The notes under the pieces: model-generated
What the model was told of the DNA's origin: nothing
The model's database searches: none
Seen by the model: only the letters and a program-made list of their open reading frames with translations
NCBI GenBank assembly: GCA_013824835.1
Contig: PNOM01000029.1
Location: 1 to 32,250 of the forward strand
Length of the DNA stretch: 32,250 bases
Source of the DNA: Syntrophus sp. (in: bacteria)
GTDB taxonomy: Bacteria; Desulfobacterota; Syntrophorhabdia; Syntrophorhabdales; Syntrophorhabdaceae
Direction of reading: 5' to 3'
Translations under genes and position numbers: made by a program
Shown here: positions 16,308 through 24,560 of the stretch, in pieces
How positions within the stretch are numbered: position 1 is the first letter of the stretch
Layout of the letters: every line of letters begins with the position of its first letter

Positions 16308-17528
16308 TTACGTCTTGAATATGGTAAGGCCTGCGCTCACAACGCGTTGCGCAAAGAGCGGTTCCTCCATATTGGCATCCACCTCAATAATCTCATGGAT
16401 CGGATTCAAACCCTTTCTCAGTACACTCACAAACACCTGATCCTCCGTCGGATCATGGGTTATGCTCCCGGGAACATCCACAGACGACCATCCCTTGAGA
16501 GGAATTATCACCTTCACGGGGGTCTTCGATTTGTTCAACTTTTCACAGAAAGCCGCTGCCGCCCTTGCAAGTTCATCAGGGGATGCACGGAGCCATGAAC
16601 GGAATTTGTCGAGATCGTACTTCCTCCTCCCCTTCAGATCATCATTGTACTTAGATTTAGGCGGAGTGATGTGGTTTACCCCGCACACAGAAATGACTTG
16701 AGGTATGCCTATGCGCCCGGCCGCCTCCATTCTATCGGGACCTGCGTCTCTCATGCCGCCTACAAGGTGTTCTATTACGGCTCCGGGGGCAAGGTCTATC
16801 ACCCCTGCAAAAAGTCCCTGAGCAATCATACTCTCCATTGCCCGGTCCCCTATGCCGGCGGCAGAAAAACCTATCACCTGATACCCCTGTGCCTCAAGAG
16901 ACATCCTCACGGCAGTTGCACATTTTTCACAGGGTCCAAGCATGGTAATCGCAATGGCCCGCCCCTTTTTCTCTCTATCCTGCGCCCGGAGAGAGGGTAC
17001 ATCTGCCATCGCACATATTGCATAGGCCGATCTGTCAATAACGTTTTTGAGTATGTCGCTTAACCCTGATATTTCCACAACAGAATGCATGAGCGCAATA
17101 TCTCCCGTATCAATATACTTGGTAGACATGCCTGGCAAGGCTGCGGTAGAGGATATCATAAGTTTCGGCACACCAAATGGAAGAGCCCTCATCACATCCG
17201 TTGCCATGAGCGAGCCTGTTGATCCGCCAATTCCTACTATGCCATCAAGCTTACCCTCTTTCCACATATTGAGCGCAAGGGCAGCTGCGCCTTTCGTCAT
17301 AATCGCTGTATTTTTTGACCTTTCCCGGGATGTGAGAATCTCCTCGAAACTGCTTCCCCCTGCCTCTGCCACCATTTGGGGCAATATATCGGCAGTCAGG
17401 CCCCCTGTTGGCCTCATGGAAAGATCAAGGACAACAGGCTGTTTGCCCAGTTCTTTAATTTTGTCTCTGAGATAAAAGGTTTCCAAACCTTTGGTATCAA
17501 GGGTGGAGACAACCATGATATTCTTCAT
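16308..17528 (-). CDS. Tm-1-like ATP-binding domain protein (UPF0261)
   Basis: 406 residues. The family N-terminus MKNIMVVSTLDTKG is followed by GIGGSTGSLMATDVMRALPFGVPKLMISS near 100-130, and a C-terminal half with GFSAAGIGDRAMESMI and VSVCGVNHITPP. The plant homologue Tm-1 binds ATP and a viral replicase; bacterial members have no settled reaction and often lie beside PEP-utilising or TIM-barrel enzymes. The ATG at 17528 is preferred over the one two codons upstream because AGGGGT then sits at a normal distance; the upstream ATG overlaps the ligase stop as ATGA. It is embedded between the ligase and the Mo enzyme, implying a role in the same pathway, possibly in handling a phosphorylated or CoA-bound intermediate. 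Function is not assigned. Confidence 0.85.
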   Translation of the reverse strand: MKNIMVVSTLDTKGLETFYLRDKIKELGKQPVVLDLSMRPTGGLTADILPQMVAEAGGSSFEEILTSRERSKNTAIMTKGAAALALNMWKEGKLDGIVGIGGSTGSLMATDVMRALPFGVPKLMISSTAALPGMSTKYIDTGDIALMHSVVEISGLSDILKNVIDRSAYAICAMADVPSLRAQDREKKGRAIAITMLGPCEKCATAVRMSLEAQGYQVIGFSAAGIGDRAMESMIAQGLFAGVIDLAPGAVIEHLVGGMRDAGPDRMEAAGRIGIPQVISVCGVNHITPPKSKYNDDLKGRRKYDLDKFRSWLRASPDELARAAAAFCEKLNKSKTPVKVIIPLKGWSSVDVPGSITHDPTEDQVFVSVLRKGLNPIHEIIEVDANMEEPLFAQRVVSAGLTIFKT

Positions 17529-17530
17529 TG

Positions 17531-19177
17531 TCATACCCCTGCGACTTTTTTCTCGATATCGGTCTTCAACACCTTTTTGTCCACTTTACCGGAATCCCCG
17601 ACAGTAGGCATAGCATCAATTATTTCAAGACGTTCAGGCAGTTTGTAAGCAGACAGTTTCTTCGCTTTTAAAAATGCAACCATCTCTTCTTTTGTCAGGG
17701 TTTCACCCGTCTTCAATACCGCATACGCACAGGTTCGCTCTCCCATTTCTCTATCCGGGTAGCCAACGACTGCAACGTTCGCAATCTTCGGATGTTCATT
17801 GAGAATGCCTTCAAGCTCTGCAGGATAGATATTCTGACCTCCCCTGATAATCATATCCTTTGATCTGCCCATAATCCAGTAGAAACCTTCTTCTTCTTTA
17901 ACAATATCACCTGTTGTAGTCCAGCCGGTATCATCAAAAACAGCGGCAGTTGATTCAGTATCGCGATAATATCCTGCAGGGGCATGAGGTCCTCTGAACC
18001 ATAACTGGCCGGGCTCACCAGGTTTCACATCTTTACCATTATCATCAAGAAGCCTTACCTTGTTACCGGGAAGCATCCTTCCCACTGTTCTTCTTCTTAC
18101 TTCTCCCGGGTCATCGATGTTACATCCCGACACAGAACCCACATCCTGGGTTCCAAGATCACTCGTGATCGTTGCCTTAAATCTTTTCTCCGCTTCTTCT
18201 GCAACCTGCGGCGGCAGATAACCTCCTGCAGACCTTATAAACCTTAATGAACTGATATTATACTTTGTTTCATCGCCTTCAAGCATCCTCACAAGATGTG
18301 TTGGAACCACGCCGATGGCAGTGACCTTTTCCTTTTCTATAAGGGCAAGGGCGCCTTCAGGATCAAACTCCTCCATGAGCACAGTTTTTGCACCGGCAAG
18401 AGGGGCTGCAAAATATGTAAGGGTTCCTGCTGCACCCCCTGCATGGGGTGCGATCGCACAGGTGATATCATCTTTTGTTAATTTCCATGCATCAATCCTT
18501 GCCTTGGAGGTGCACACCCGGGACGCAATAGGCCATTCCACAAGCTTTGGAAGACCGGTAGTACCTGTAGTGCTTGTCAGTAAACCCACATCATTGGTGG
18601 AACTTAATCTTCTCTGATCCAGCGCTGCTGCTTTTGAGGGGTCAAAAGGCTGGTTTGCAAGCTTTATAAGGGAGTATGTCCCTTCCGGAGCGCCCGGGGG
18701 AACCTCTTCATCAAAGAGAAAATAGTATTTCAGATTTGGCGACTTGCCTTTTATTGTTTGATACATATCGAGATAATTGAATTTCCTGTAAATCTGAGGA
18801 ATACAGACTGCCGTTGCCTCTGTTCTTTCAAGCATATATTCAAGCTCTTTTTCCCTTAAATATGGGTATACTGTTAACGAAATAAGACCGGCCCTTTCAC
18901 AGGCAACACGGGCAAGAAAACCGTAGACGCTGTTCGGCGCCTGGATAATTACCCTCGCATCCTTTGGAATACCCAGATCGACCCATGCTGAAGCAAGAGT
19001 ATCAATGAGTTCCTTTGCCTTCGCCCAGGTAACCCTGTATTTTGAGTCTACAAGGGCTTCCCTGTTTCCGAGCTTTGCTGCATTATTTGCCCAGAAATCG
19101 TAAAATATTTCATCAGTCCAGTACCCATCCTTTTTGAATTCATTTATCATTTCATCTTTATATCGTATCGGTCTCAT
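17531..19177 (-). CDS. AMP-forming acyl/aryl-CoA ligase
   Basis: 548 residues. The phosphate-binding loop is STTGTTGLPK (202-211), the adenine region DLGTQDVGS (340-348), then TTGD with Asp424, Arg438 in GRSKDMIIRGGQNIYP, and the catalytic Lys531 in GDSGKVDKK. It belongs to the class I adenylate-forming family; the opening resembles benzoate and cyclohexanecarboxylate/dihydroxybenzoate-type ligases. It probably activates the aromatic acid made by the UbiD step to a CoA thioester. ATG 19177 has AAGGGGG a few bases upstream; the frame extends 18 codons into a hairpin without a ribosome-binding site. The exact acid cannot be read from sequence. Confidence 0.88.
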   Translation of the reverse strand: MRPIRYKDEMINEFKKDGYWTDEIFYDFWANNAAKLGNREALVDSKYRVTWAKAKELIDTLASAWVDLGIPKDARVIIQAPNSVYGFLARVACERAGLISLTVYPYLREKELEYMLERTEATAVCIPQIYRKFNYLDMYQTIKGKSPNLKYYFLFDEEVPPGAPEGTYSLIKLANQPFDPSKAAALDQRRLSSTNDVGLLTSTTGTTGLPKLVEWPIASRVCTSKARIDAWKLTKDDITCAIAPHAGGAAGTLTYFAAPLAGAKTVLMEEFDPEGALALIEKEKVTAIGVVPTHLVRMLEGDETKYNISSLRFIRSAGGYLPPQVAEEAEKRFKATITSDLGTQDVGSVSGCNIDDPGEVRRRTVGRMLPGNKVRLLDDNGKDVKPGEPGQLWFRGPHAPAGYYRDTESTAAVFDDTGWTTTGDIVKEEEGFYWIMGRSKDMIIRGGQNIYPAELEGILNEHPKIANVAVVGYPDREMGERTCAYAVLKTGETLTKEEMVAFLKAKKLSAYKLPERLEIIDAMPTVGDSGKVDKKVLKTDIEKKVAGV

Positions 19178-19202
19178 TGTATCCCCCTTTAAATAAGTAG
19201 AT

Positions 19203-19232
19203 AGTGGATACCGGACGCATCCGGTATCCACT
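19203..19232. promoter_or_regulatory. Perfect hairpin between ubiD-family and ligase genes
   Basis: AGTGGATACCGGA (19203-19215) pairs perfectly with 19220-19232 around a CGCA loop (13-base-pair stem). It lies between the stop at 19257 and the ligase start at 19177. On the minus strand no T run follows, so it is probably an mRNA-stabilising or processing hairpin rather than a full terminator. Confidence 0.6.
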
Positions 19233-19256
19233 GGTTGTCATGGTAATTAATCGATT

Positions 19257-20666
19257 CTATAATCCCAGTTCCTGCCAGCGTCCTTTTACCCTCTTCACCA
19301 TCTCCGGATCAAGCTCAATAGGGATAGGTTTATCCTTCCATTCATACGGGATGGTTGCATCGATCAGAAGCCTGCCTGTAATCTCCCTTTCGCTAATCGG
19401 CAAAGATGGGTCAAGTGGTGTTGAACGTCCCCTTTTGATTACCTGACATCTGTTCGGCTGGAATCTGAAACTTAAGGCATAAAGCACCCTGGGGATATCC
19501 CATGGATCGATATCTTCATCTACAACAATTACGGTCTTGAGGCCATAGGCGCCCATTTCCGTGGATATGGCGGCAGTGGCAACCTGGTCAACATGGCCGG
19601 GGTACATCTGCTTCACCGAAATAATGGCAAGGAATCTTCCTGCCCCTTCAGGAGGACAGTAGACCGATTTAATACCAGGTATTTTCATCCCCACCGTTAA
19701 CTGCTCCCAGAGGGTTGCCCCATAGGAAAGGGCCATGGTCATATGGGTATCCGTTACAGCCTTGCCCACTGTGGTGCCCCAATAGATGGGGTTATCCCTG
19801 TAGGTTACACATGTTACCTGTTCAAAATTACGCTTATCTGTGCCAACACCGGAATAGTAACCGGTATATTCACCGAAAGGACCTTCATCCATAAACTCCT
19901 TGGCATCCACATAACCCTCGATGACCATTTCCGCAGTTGCCGGGATGGGAAGGTCAACGGTTTCACCCTGGACTACTTCAATAGGTTCACCCCTTACTGA
20001 TCCTGCAAAATCATATTCAGAAACAAAAGCAGAGATACGAGCGGCGCCACATAAAAAAAGAAGTGGATCGCAGCCAACTATAGATGCCACGGGCATGGGC
20101 TTATTCAAGGCTGCATATTTTTTGAGCATGATATCTGCATGTTTGCCCTTGATAAACTGTGTGCCTATCTTGTCTTTTGCAAGCAACTGTGCCCTGTACG
20201 TTCCAAGATTCACCCAGCCCGAGTCAGGATCTTTCGTGATAAAAAAGTGGGCAGTCCCCATGTATCTACCACCATCTTTCGGATAATAATGGGGTACCGG
20301 GAATTTAAAAAGGTCTATCTCATCGCCTTTCATGATATTCTGTTTGCAGGGGGCCTGCGATTTGTCCACAAACTTCGGTGGAATCAGGGTCTTGCTTTTA
20401 TCTACCCAGAACCGCATGAGATCCACAAGGCTTGATTTGATGGGAGCGCCCATAATCAGGGCCAATCTCTGCGTTGTGGTGCAGACACTGGTAATCACCG
20501 GCGATGTATACCCCTTTACATTTTCAAAAAGGAGTGCTGGTCCCTCTTTTTCCTCATTCAGTTTTGCAATATGGGACAATTCGAGGTTCCAGTCTACTTC
20601 GGCCTTGATCCTCTTCAGTTGCCCCTCTTTTTCAGCTGCCTTAATAAAATCTCGCATGTCTTTCAT
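19257..20666 (-). CDS. UbiD-family (de)carboxylase
   Basis: 469 residues, within family range. The signature EGPFGEYTGYYSG (261-273) supplies Glu261 and Glu266, and Arg158 in GTYRAQ completes the likely Arg-Glu-Glu set used with prenylated FMN. The RGEPIEVV segment (225-232) and the C-terminal VDEDIDPWDIPRVLYAL are also typical. In phenol-degrading anaerobes UbiD proteins carboxylate phenylphosphate; others decarboxylate hydroxybenzoates or carboxylate naphthalene or benzene. The presence of phenylphosphate synthase-like genes and ubiX in the same unit favours phenylphosphate-type carboxylation. It is first in the operon, with GGAGG six bases before ATG 20666. Only one UbiD gene is present, unlike the multi-subunit Thauera enzyme. 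Confidence 0.92.
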   Translation of the reverse strand: MKDMRDFIKAAEKEGQLKRIKAEVDWNLELSHIAKLNEEKEGPALLFENVKGYTSPVITSVCTTTQRLALIMGAPIKSSLVDLMRFWVDKSKTLIPPKFVDKSQAPCKQNIMKGDEIDLFKFPVPHYYPKDGGRYMGTAHFFITKDPDSGWVNLGTYRAQLLAKDKIGTQFIKGKHADIMLKKYAALNKPMPVASIVGCDPLLFLCGAARISAFVSEYDFAGSVRGEPIEVVQGETVDLPIPATAEMVIEGYVDAKEFMDEGPFGEYTGYYSGVGTDKRNFEQVTCVTYRDNPIYWGTTVGKAVTDTHMTMALSYGATLWEQLTVGMKIPGIKSVYCPPEGAGRFLAIISVKQMYPGHVDQVATAAISTEMGAYGLKTVIVVDEDIDPWDIPRVLYALSFRFQPNRCQVIKRGRSTPLDPSLPISEREITGRLLIDATIPYEWKDKPIPIELDPEMVKRVKGRWQELGL

Positions 20667-20732
20667 TGGTAGCCTCCTTATTCGGTTTTACATTTTTAAA
20701 GAAATTAACACACTGGGAAATATAGTCAAATA

Positions 20733-20774
20733 CATAATAATTATGTTGTATATAAGAAAAACTTATGGAATAAT
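20733..20774. promoter_or_regulatory. LysR-type operator overlapping the predicted lysR promoter
   Basis: ATAAG-AAAAA-CTTAT (20752-20766) contains a T-N11-A LysR box (20753-20765). It fills the 17-base spacer between TTGTAT (20746-20751) and AATAAT (20769-20774), the likely -35 and -10 of lysR. A second inverted repeat, CATAAT-A-ATTATG (20733-20745), abuts it. This placement predicts autorepression of lysR and activation of the divergent ubiD operon about 90 bases away. A candidate -35 for the minus strand, TTGACT, is present but its -10 is weak. Confidence 0.55.
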
Positions 20775-20790
20775 TAATGTGAAGGGAATC

Positions 20791-21702
20791 ATGAATCTAA
20801 ACCAACTGCGGATATTTTATGAATCTGCAAAATATCTCAATTTCTCCAAAGCCGCGGAGCATCTCTACATAAGCCAGCCTGCAGTATCGTCTCAGATTAA
20901 ACAAATGGAAGCCATTCTTAAAGCAAAATTTTTTGGCAAATCAGGTAGAAAGATGCACCTGACTGAGGCAGGCAAAGTGCTTTTTGCCTACGCGCAAAAG
21001 ATCTTCAACCTCGAGAGCGAGGCAGAAAAAGCACTGAATAGCATGAACAGCCTGCGGAAAGAAACATTCCACGTGGGTACCACCAAGACCTATGCCCGTT
21101 ACCTTATGCCCAGCTACATAACGGCCTTTCATGGCCTTTATCCGGGCGTGAGCGTCTTCTTGAGCGAAGGAAGCTCCAAGGAGATGATAAAGAGCCTGTT
21201 CCAGAAAAAGAATGAACTGGCCATCGTGGCAACGACGGAGTATCCCAAAATGCTGAACAGCATTGTATTTCGGGAAGAGGAACTTGTTCTTGTGGCGTCC
21301 CCTGATAATTCTCTTTGTGAAATATCGCCTATTACCGTGGAAGAGCTATCCAGGATTCCCCTGATAATGAGGGAGGAAGGCTCAGGGACCAGGAAGATAG
21401 TTATCGACATGTTTAAGAGCAGGGGTCTCTCCCCTGCAATCCTGTATGAAGCGAGCAATCTCGAATGCATAAAGGAACTTCTCATCATGGGAGAAGGTGT
21501 TTCTTTTGCAGCAAGGGCTGTAGTGGAAAAAGAGTTAAACCAGGGCCTCCTTAAGGAGATTACTATCAAGGATATAAAATTAACCATGGGGGTAAGAATC
21601 GTCTATCTCAGTGAAACAAAACTTTCGAATGTTGCCCTTGCCTTCCTTGATATTCTCTGCGGAAAAATTCCTCATCAGGACAGTTCTTTACTCCTCCAGT
21701 AA
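20791..21702 (+). CDS. LysR-family transcriptional regulator
   Basis: 303 residues. The N-terminal winged helix-turn-helix reads MNLNQLRIFYESAKYLNFSK with AAEHLYISQPAVSSQIKQME as recognition region. From about residue 90 a periplasmic-binding-like effector domain follows (FHVGTTKTYARYLMPSYI; later GEGVSFAARAVVEKELNQG). ATG 20791 is chosen, with AAGGGA upstream; the frame is open for 150 codons further but that part antisense-overlaps the ubiD-family gene. Divergent orientation to the ubiD-ligase-Mo enzyme-synthase unit makes it the likely activator of that unit. The inducer is probably an aromatic pathway intermediate (inference). Confidence 0.93.
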   Translation: MNLNQLRIFYESAKYLNFSKAAEHLYISQPAVSSQIKQMEAILKAKFFGKSGRKMHLTEAGKVLFAYAQKIFNLESEAEKALNSMNSLRKETFHVGTTKTYARYLMPSYITAFHGLYPGVSVFLSEGSSKEMIKSLFQKKNELAIVATTEYPKMLNSIVFREEELVLVASPDNSLCEISPITVEELSRIPLIMREEGSGTRKIVIDMFKSRGLSPAILYEASNLECIKELLIMGEGVSFAARAVVEKELNQGLLKEITIKDIKLTMGVRIVYLSETKLSNVALAFLDILCGKIPHQDSSLLLQ

Positions 21703-21788
21703 GTGTACTCCATATTTCAATACCTGCCAAATTAAGAATACTGCCTGAATCTTGTTGCCTGTCCCCGAAACCCTTTCCTTTCTGTTTC

Positions 21789-21817
21789 TTGCATACAATC
21801 CGAGGATATGCGATAAT
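21789..21817 (+). promoter_or_regulatory. Candidate promoter of the hydrolase-lepA unit
   Basis: TTGCAT (21789-21794) and GATAAT (21812-21817) are separated by 17 bases, 42 bases before the hydrolase ATG. The -10 is good, the -35 matches only in its first three bases. Confidence 0.4.
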
Positions 21818-21858
21818 AGCCTTGAATCCTTGCTATTCCAAAGAAAAAGGAGAGACAG

Positions 21859-22638
21859 ATGGTTGACTATACCCCTATCGACAGGTCATCGGCATTGGAG
21901 TATGTTTTTTATCCCCACGACACCTTCAGCCCCTGCCCCCATTTTGCCTACGATATTGCAGTGCCGGCGGACAAGGATGTCCTCATATCATGCCGCTTCT
22001 ACAAAGGGAAAGATGAATGGCCATGGATGCTCTATTTTCACGGCAACGGCGAAGTAGTGAGTGACTACGATGAAATCGCCCCCTTCTTTTTCAAGAGGGC
22101 AATCAACCTTGTTGTTGCAGACTATAGGGGGTACGGCAAAAGCACCGGTACTCCCACCATCACAGGAATGATCCATGACGCTCATGTGATCTTCAAGGCA
22201 GTAAAAGAAGAACTGGCAAAAAAAGGCTTTAAAGACAGGATATGGATCATGGGTAGATCCCTTGGCAGTCTCTCTGCCCTCGAACTCGCATACCATTATC
22301 AGAAGACCCTACCAGGCATCATAATTGAAAGCGGTTTTTTGAGTATTGTCCGGATCCTCACCCATCTCAACGTGCCTACGGAAGGGGTAGATCTGGAGGC
22401 AATAGATGCAGCTTGTCTCGAAATGGTGCGGACTATAACCTTACCCACACTTATTATCCATGGAGAATACGATAACCTCGTGCCTTTCAGAGAAGCGGAA
22501 GACCTGTATGATACTATAAAGTCCGAAGACAAACAGCTACTCATGATCCCCCTTGCGGATCATAACGACATCATGTTTGTAGGCCTCAATGAGTATTTCA
22601 AGGCCATTCAGGTATTTATGGAGAGAACATCAGGATGA
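21859..22638 (+). CDS. Alpha/beta hydrolase
   Basis: 259 residues, no signal peptide. The oxyanion segment HGNGE is at 61-65, the nucleophile elbow GRSLGS gives Ser134, Asp205 lies in [10 protein letters not shown] and His235 in ADHNDIM, completing a Ser-Asp-His triad. The layout resembles the BAAT/abhydrolase group with a 'YRGYGKSTG' loop. The substrate is unknown; a thioesterase or esterase are both possible. Its TGA overlaps the lepA ATG (ATGA), so it is cotranslated with lepA, and it is probably unrelated to the aromatic genes on the other side of lysR. Confidence 0.85.
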   Translation: MVDYTPIDRSSALEYVFYPHDTFSPCPHFAYDIAVPADKDVLISCRFYKGKDEWPWMLYFHGNGEVVSDYDEIAPFFFKRAINLVVADYRGYGKSTGTPTITGMIHDAHVIFKAVKEELAKKGFKDRIWIMGRSLGSLSALELAYHYQKTLPGIIIESGFLSIVRILTHLNVPTEGVDLEAIDAACLEMVRTITLPTLIIHGEYDNLVPFREAEDLYDTIKSEDKQLLMIPLADHNDIMFVGLNEYFKAIQVFMERTSG

Positions 22639-24431
22639 AACAGATAAGAAACTTCAGTATCATAGCCCATATTGATCACGGGAAATCAACCCTCGCCGAC
22701 CGGATGATCCAGTATGCCCATCTTGTAGACGACAGACAGTTCCGTGATCAGATACTTGATTCCATGGATATCGAACGGGAACGGGGGATTACTATCAAGA
22801 GCCAGACTGTCAACATCCCCTATACGAGCAAAAAGGGCGAGGAATACGAGCTGAACCTTATTGATACCCCGGGTCATGTTGATTTTTCCTATGAGGTGTC
22901 GAGGGCCCTTGCCTCCTGTGAAGGCGTGCTTCTCCTCGTTGATGCCTCACAGGGCGTTGAGGCCCAGACCCTTGCCAACCTCTATGCTGCCATGGAACAT
23001 AACCTCATCATAATTCCCGTTATTAATAAGATTGACCTCCCCTCTGCGGATATAGAGCGGGTGAAAGAGGAGATCGATCAGGAGCTTGGCATCGATCCTG
23101 AAACATCAATTCTCTGTTCGGCAAAGGATGGCATAGGCATTGAAGAAATCTTCGAAGCGATTATTGAAAGGATTCCTCCGCCTGTAGGAAGCGGAGATAA
23201 ACCCCTCGCCGCCCTGATTTTTGATGCCCATTATGACCCTTTCAGGGGCACAATCGTAAGCTGCCGTGTCTTTGACGGCACTATCCGGTCGGGAACCATG
23301 ATCCGCCTGATGTATAATAATGCGGCCTACAAGGTCGAGGAGACAGGCATATTCCGTCTTAAACTGGAACAGAGAAAGGAAATTTCAGCAGGGTCTGTGG
23401 GCTATATCATTGCTGGTATTAAAACCATAAGCGACACGAGGATTGGAGATACCATTACCTTTGATGATAATCCGGTAGATAAACCCCTCGCGGGCTTCAA
23501 GGAGGTCAAACCTGTTGTCTTTTCCTCCATTTATCCTATTGCCTCCGATGACTACCAGTCCCTTCTCGATGCCCTTGAAAAGTACAAACTGAATGACGCG
23601 TCTCTCGTCTATCAGAAAGATTCCTCCGCTGCCCTGGGCCAGGGCTTCCGCTGCGGTTTTCTCGGTCTTCTCCACCTTGAGATCGTCCAGGAAAGACTGG
23701 AACGGGAATTTGATCAATCTATTATCCTCACCTCTCCAAGCGTGCAATACCGTTTCTATCTAACTGACGGGACTGACCTGATTGTCGATAACCCCCAGTA
23801 TTATCCTGACCCCACAGAGATTGACAAGGCAGAGGAGCCCTTTATCAGGGCAAGTATCCTCGTACCTGAACGGTATGTAGGGGTCGTGATGAAGCTCTGC
23901 ATGGAGCGGCGCGGCGTCAATTCCCGCCTTAATTACCCGAGTCCCGGAAGGATAGAGATTACCTTTGATATGCCCCTTGCCGAGGTGGTCTTTGACTTCT
24001 ACGATAAGCTGAAGAGTGTTACCCAGGGATACGGCTCCTTTGATTATGAGATTATCGACTATAGGGAGAGCAACCTCATAAAGCTCGATATCCTCGTAAA
24101 TGGTGAGAAGGTTGATGCCCTTTCCATGATCCTCCACAGGGATCGGGCACGGGAACGGGCAATCAGGGTCTGTGATAAACTCCGAGACGAGATACCGCGG
24201 CAGATGTTTAAAATCGCCATTCAGGGTGCAATCGGCGGGAAGATCATCTCCCGTTCCACGGTCTCCGCCTTCAGGAAGGATGTGACAGCCAAATGCTATG
24301 GCGGTGATATCACGAGAAAACGAAAACTCCTGGAGAAACAGAAGAAGGGTAAAAAGCGGATGAGGATGGTAGGAAACGTCGAGATACCCCAGAGCGCCTT
24401 TATGGCAGCCCTGAAAACGGATGATGAATAG
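22635..24431 (+). CDS. lepA: Elongation factor 4 (LepA)
   Basis: 598 residues, full length. GTPase motifs are AHIDHGKST (11-19), RGITI with the switch I, DTPGH, NKID and SAK. Domains follow in LepA order, ending with the LepA-specific C-terminal domain ([22 protein letters not shown]). It back-translocates stalled ribosomes. The stop TAG at 24429-24431 is followed by an in-frame open stretch that runs into hemW, discussed as a separate finding. Codon use and length are unremarkable. Confidence 0.97.
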   Translation: MKQIRNFSIIAHIDHGKSTLADRMIQYAHLVDDRQFRDQILDSMDIERERGITIKSQTVNIPYTSKKGEEYELNLIDTPGHVDFSYEVSRALASCEGVLLLVDASQGVEAQTLANLYAAMEHNLIIIPVINKIDLPSADIERVKEEIDQELGIDPETSILCSAKDGIGIEEIFEAIIERIPPPVGSGDKPLAALIFDAHYDPFRGTIVSCRVFDGTIRSGTMIRLMYNNAAYKVEETGIFRLKLEQRKEISAGSVGYIIAGIKTISDTRIGDTITFDDNPVDKPLAGFKEVKPVVFSSIYPIASDDYQSLLDALEKYKLNDASLVYQKDSSAALGQGFRCGFLGLLHLEIVQERLEREFDQSIILTSPSVQYRFYLTDGTDLIVDNPQYYPDPTEIDKAEEPFIRASILVPERYVGVVMKLCMERRGVNSRLNYPSPGRIEITFDMPLAEVVFDFYDKLKSVTQGYGSFDYEIIDYRESNLIKLDILVNGEKVDALSMILHRDRARERAIRVCDKLRDEIPRQMFKIAIQGAIGGKIISRSTVSAFRKDVTAKCYGGDITRKRKLLEKQKKGKKRMRMVGNVEIPQSAFMAALKTDDE

Positions 24432-24436
24432 AACCC

Positions 24437-24560
24437 GTTCAACGTTCAATGTTCTAAGTTCAATGTTGATAAACTCACAAGAAAAATCAGCCGCCACAGT
24501 GCATACGCTCGCAGAGACACACAGGGATGCCTTTCGAACGTTGAACATAGAACATTGAAC
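24437..24560. repeat. GTTCAATGTTC-type repeat between lepA and hemW
   Basis: GTTCAACGTTC (24437-24447) is inverted at 24536-24546 and GTTCAATGTTCT (24444-24455) is inverted at 24549-24560, so the 120-base gap forms a large stem. The loop includes a CGCAGAGACACACAGG stretch also common in dispersed repeats. The same repeat type lies at 11637-11826. The right arm contains the only possible hemW start codon. Confidence 0.75.

Noticed and set aside
20332-20790. Open 5' extension of the lysR reading frame by about 150 codons
   Set aside because: It lies antisense to the ubiD-family gene and the intergenic promoter; the LysR family start and a ribosome-binding site are at 20791.
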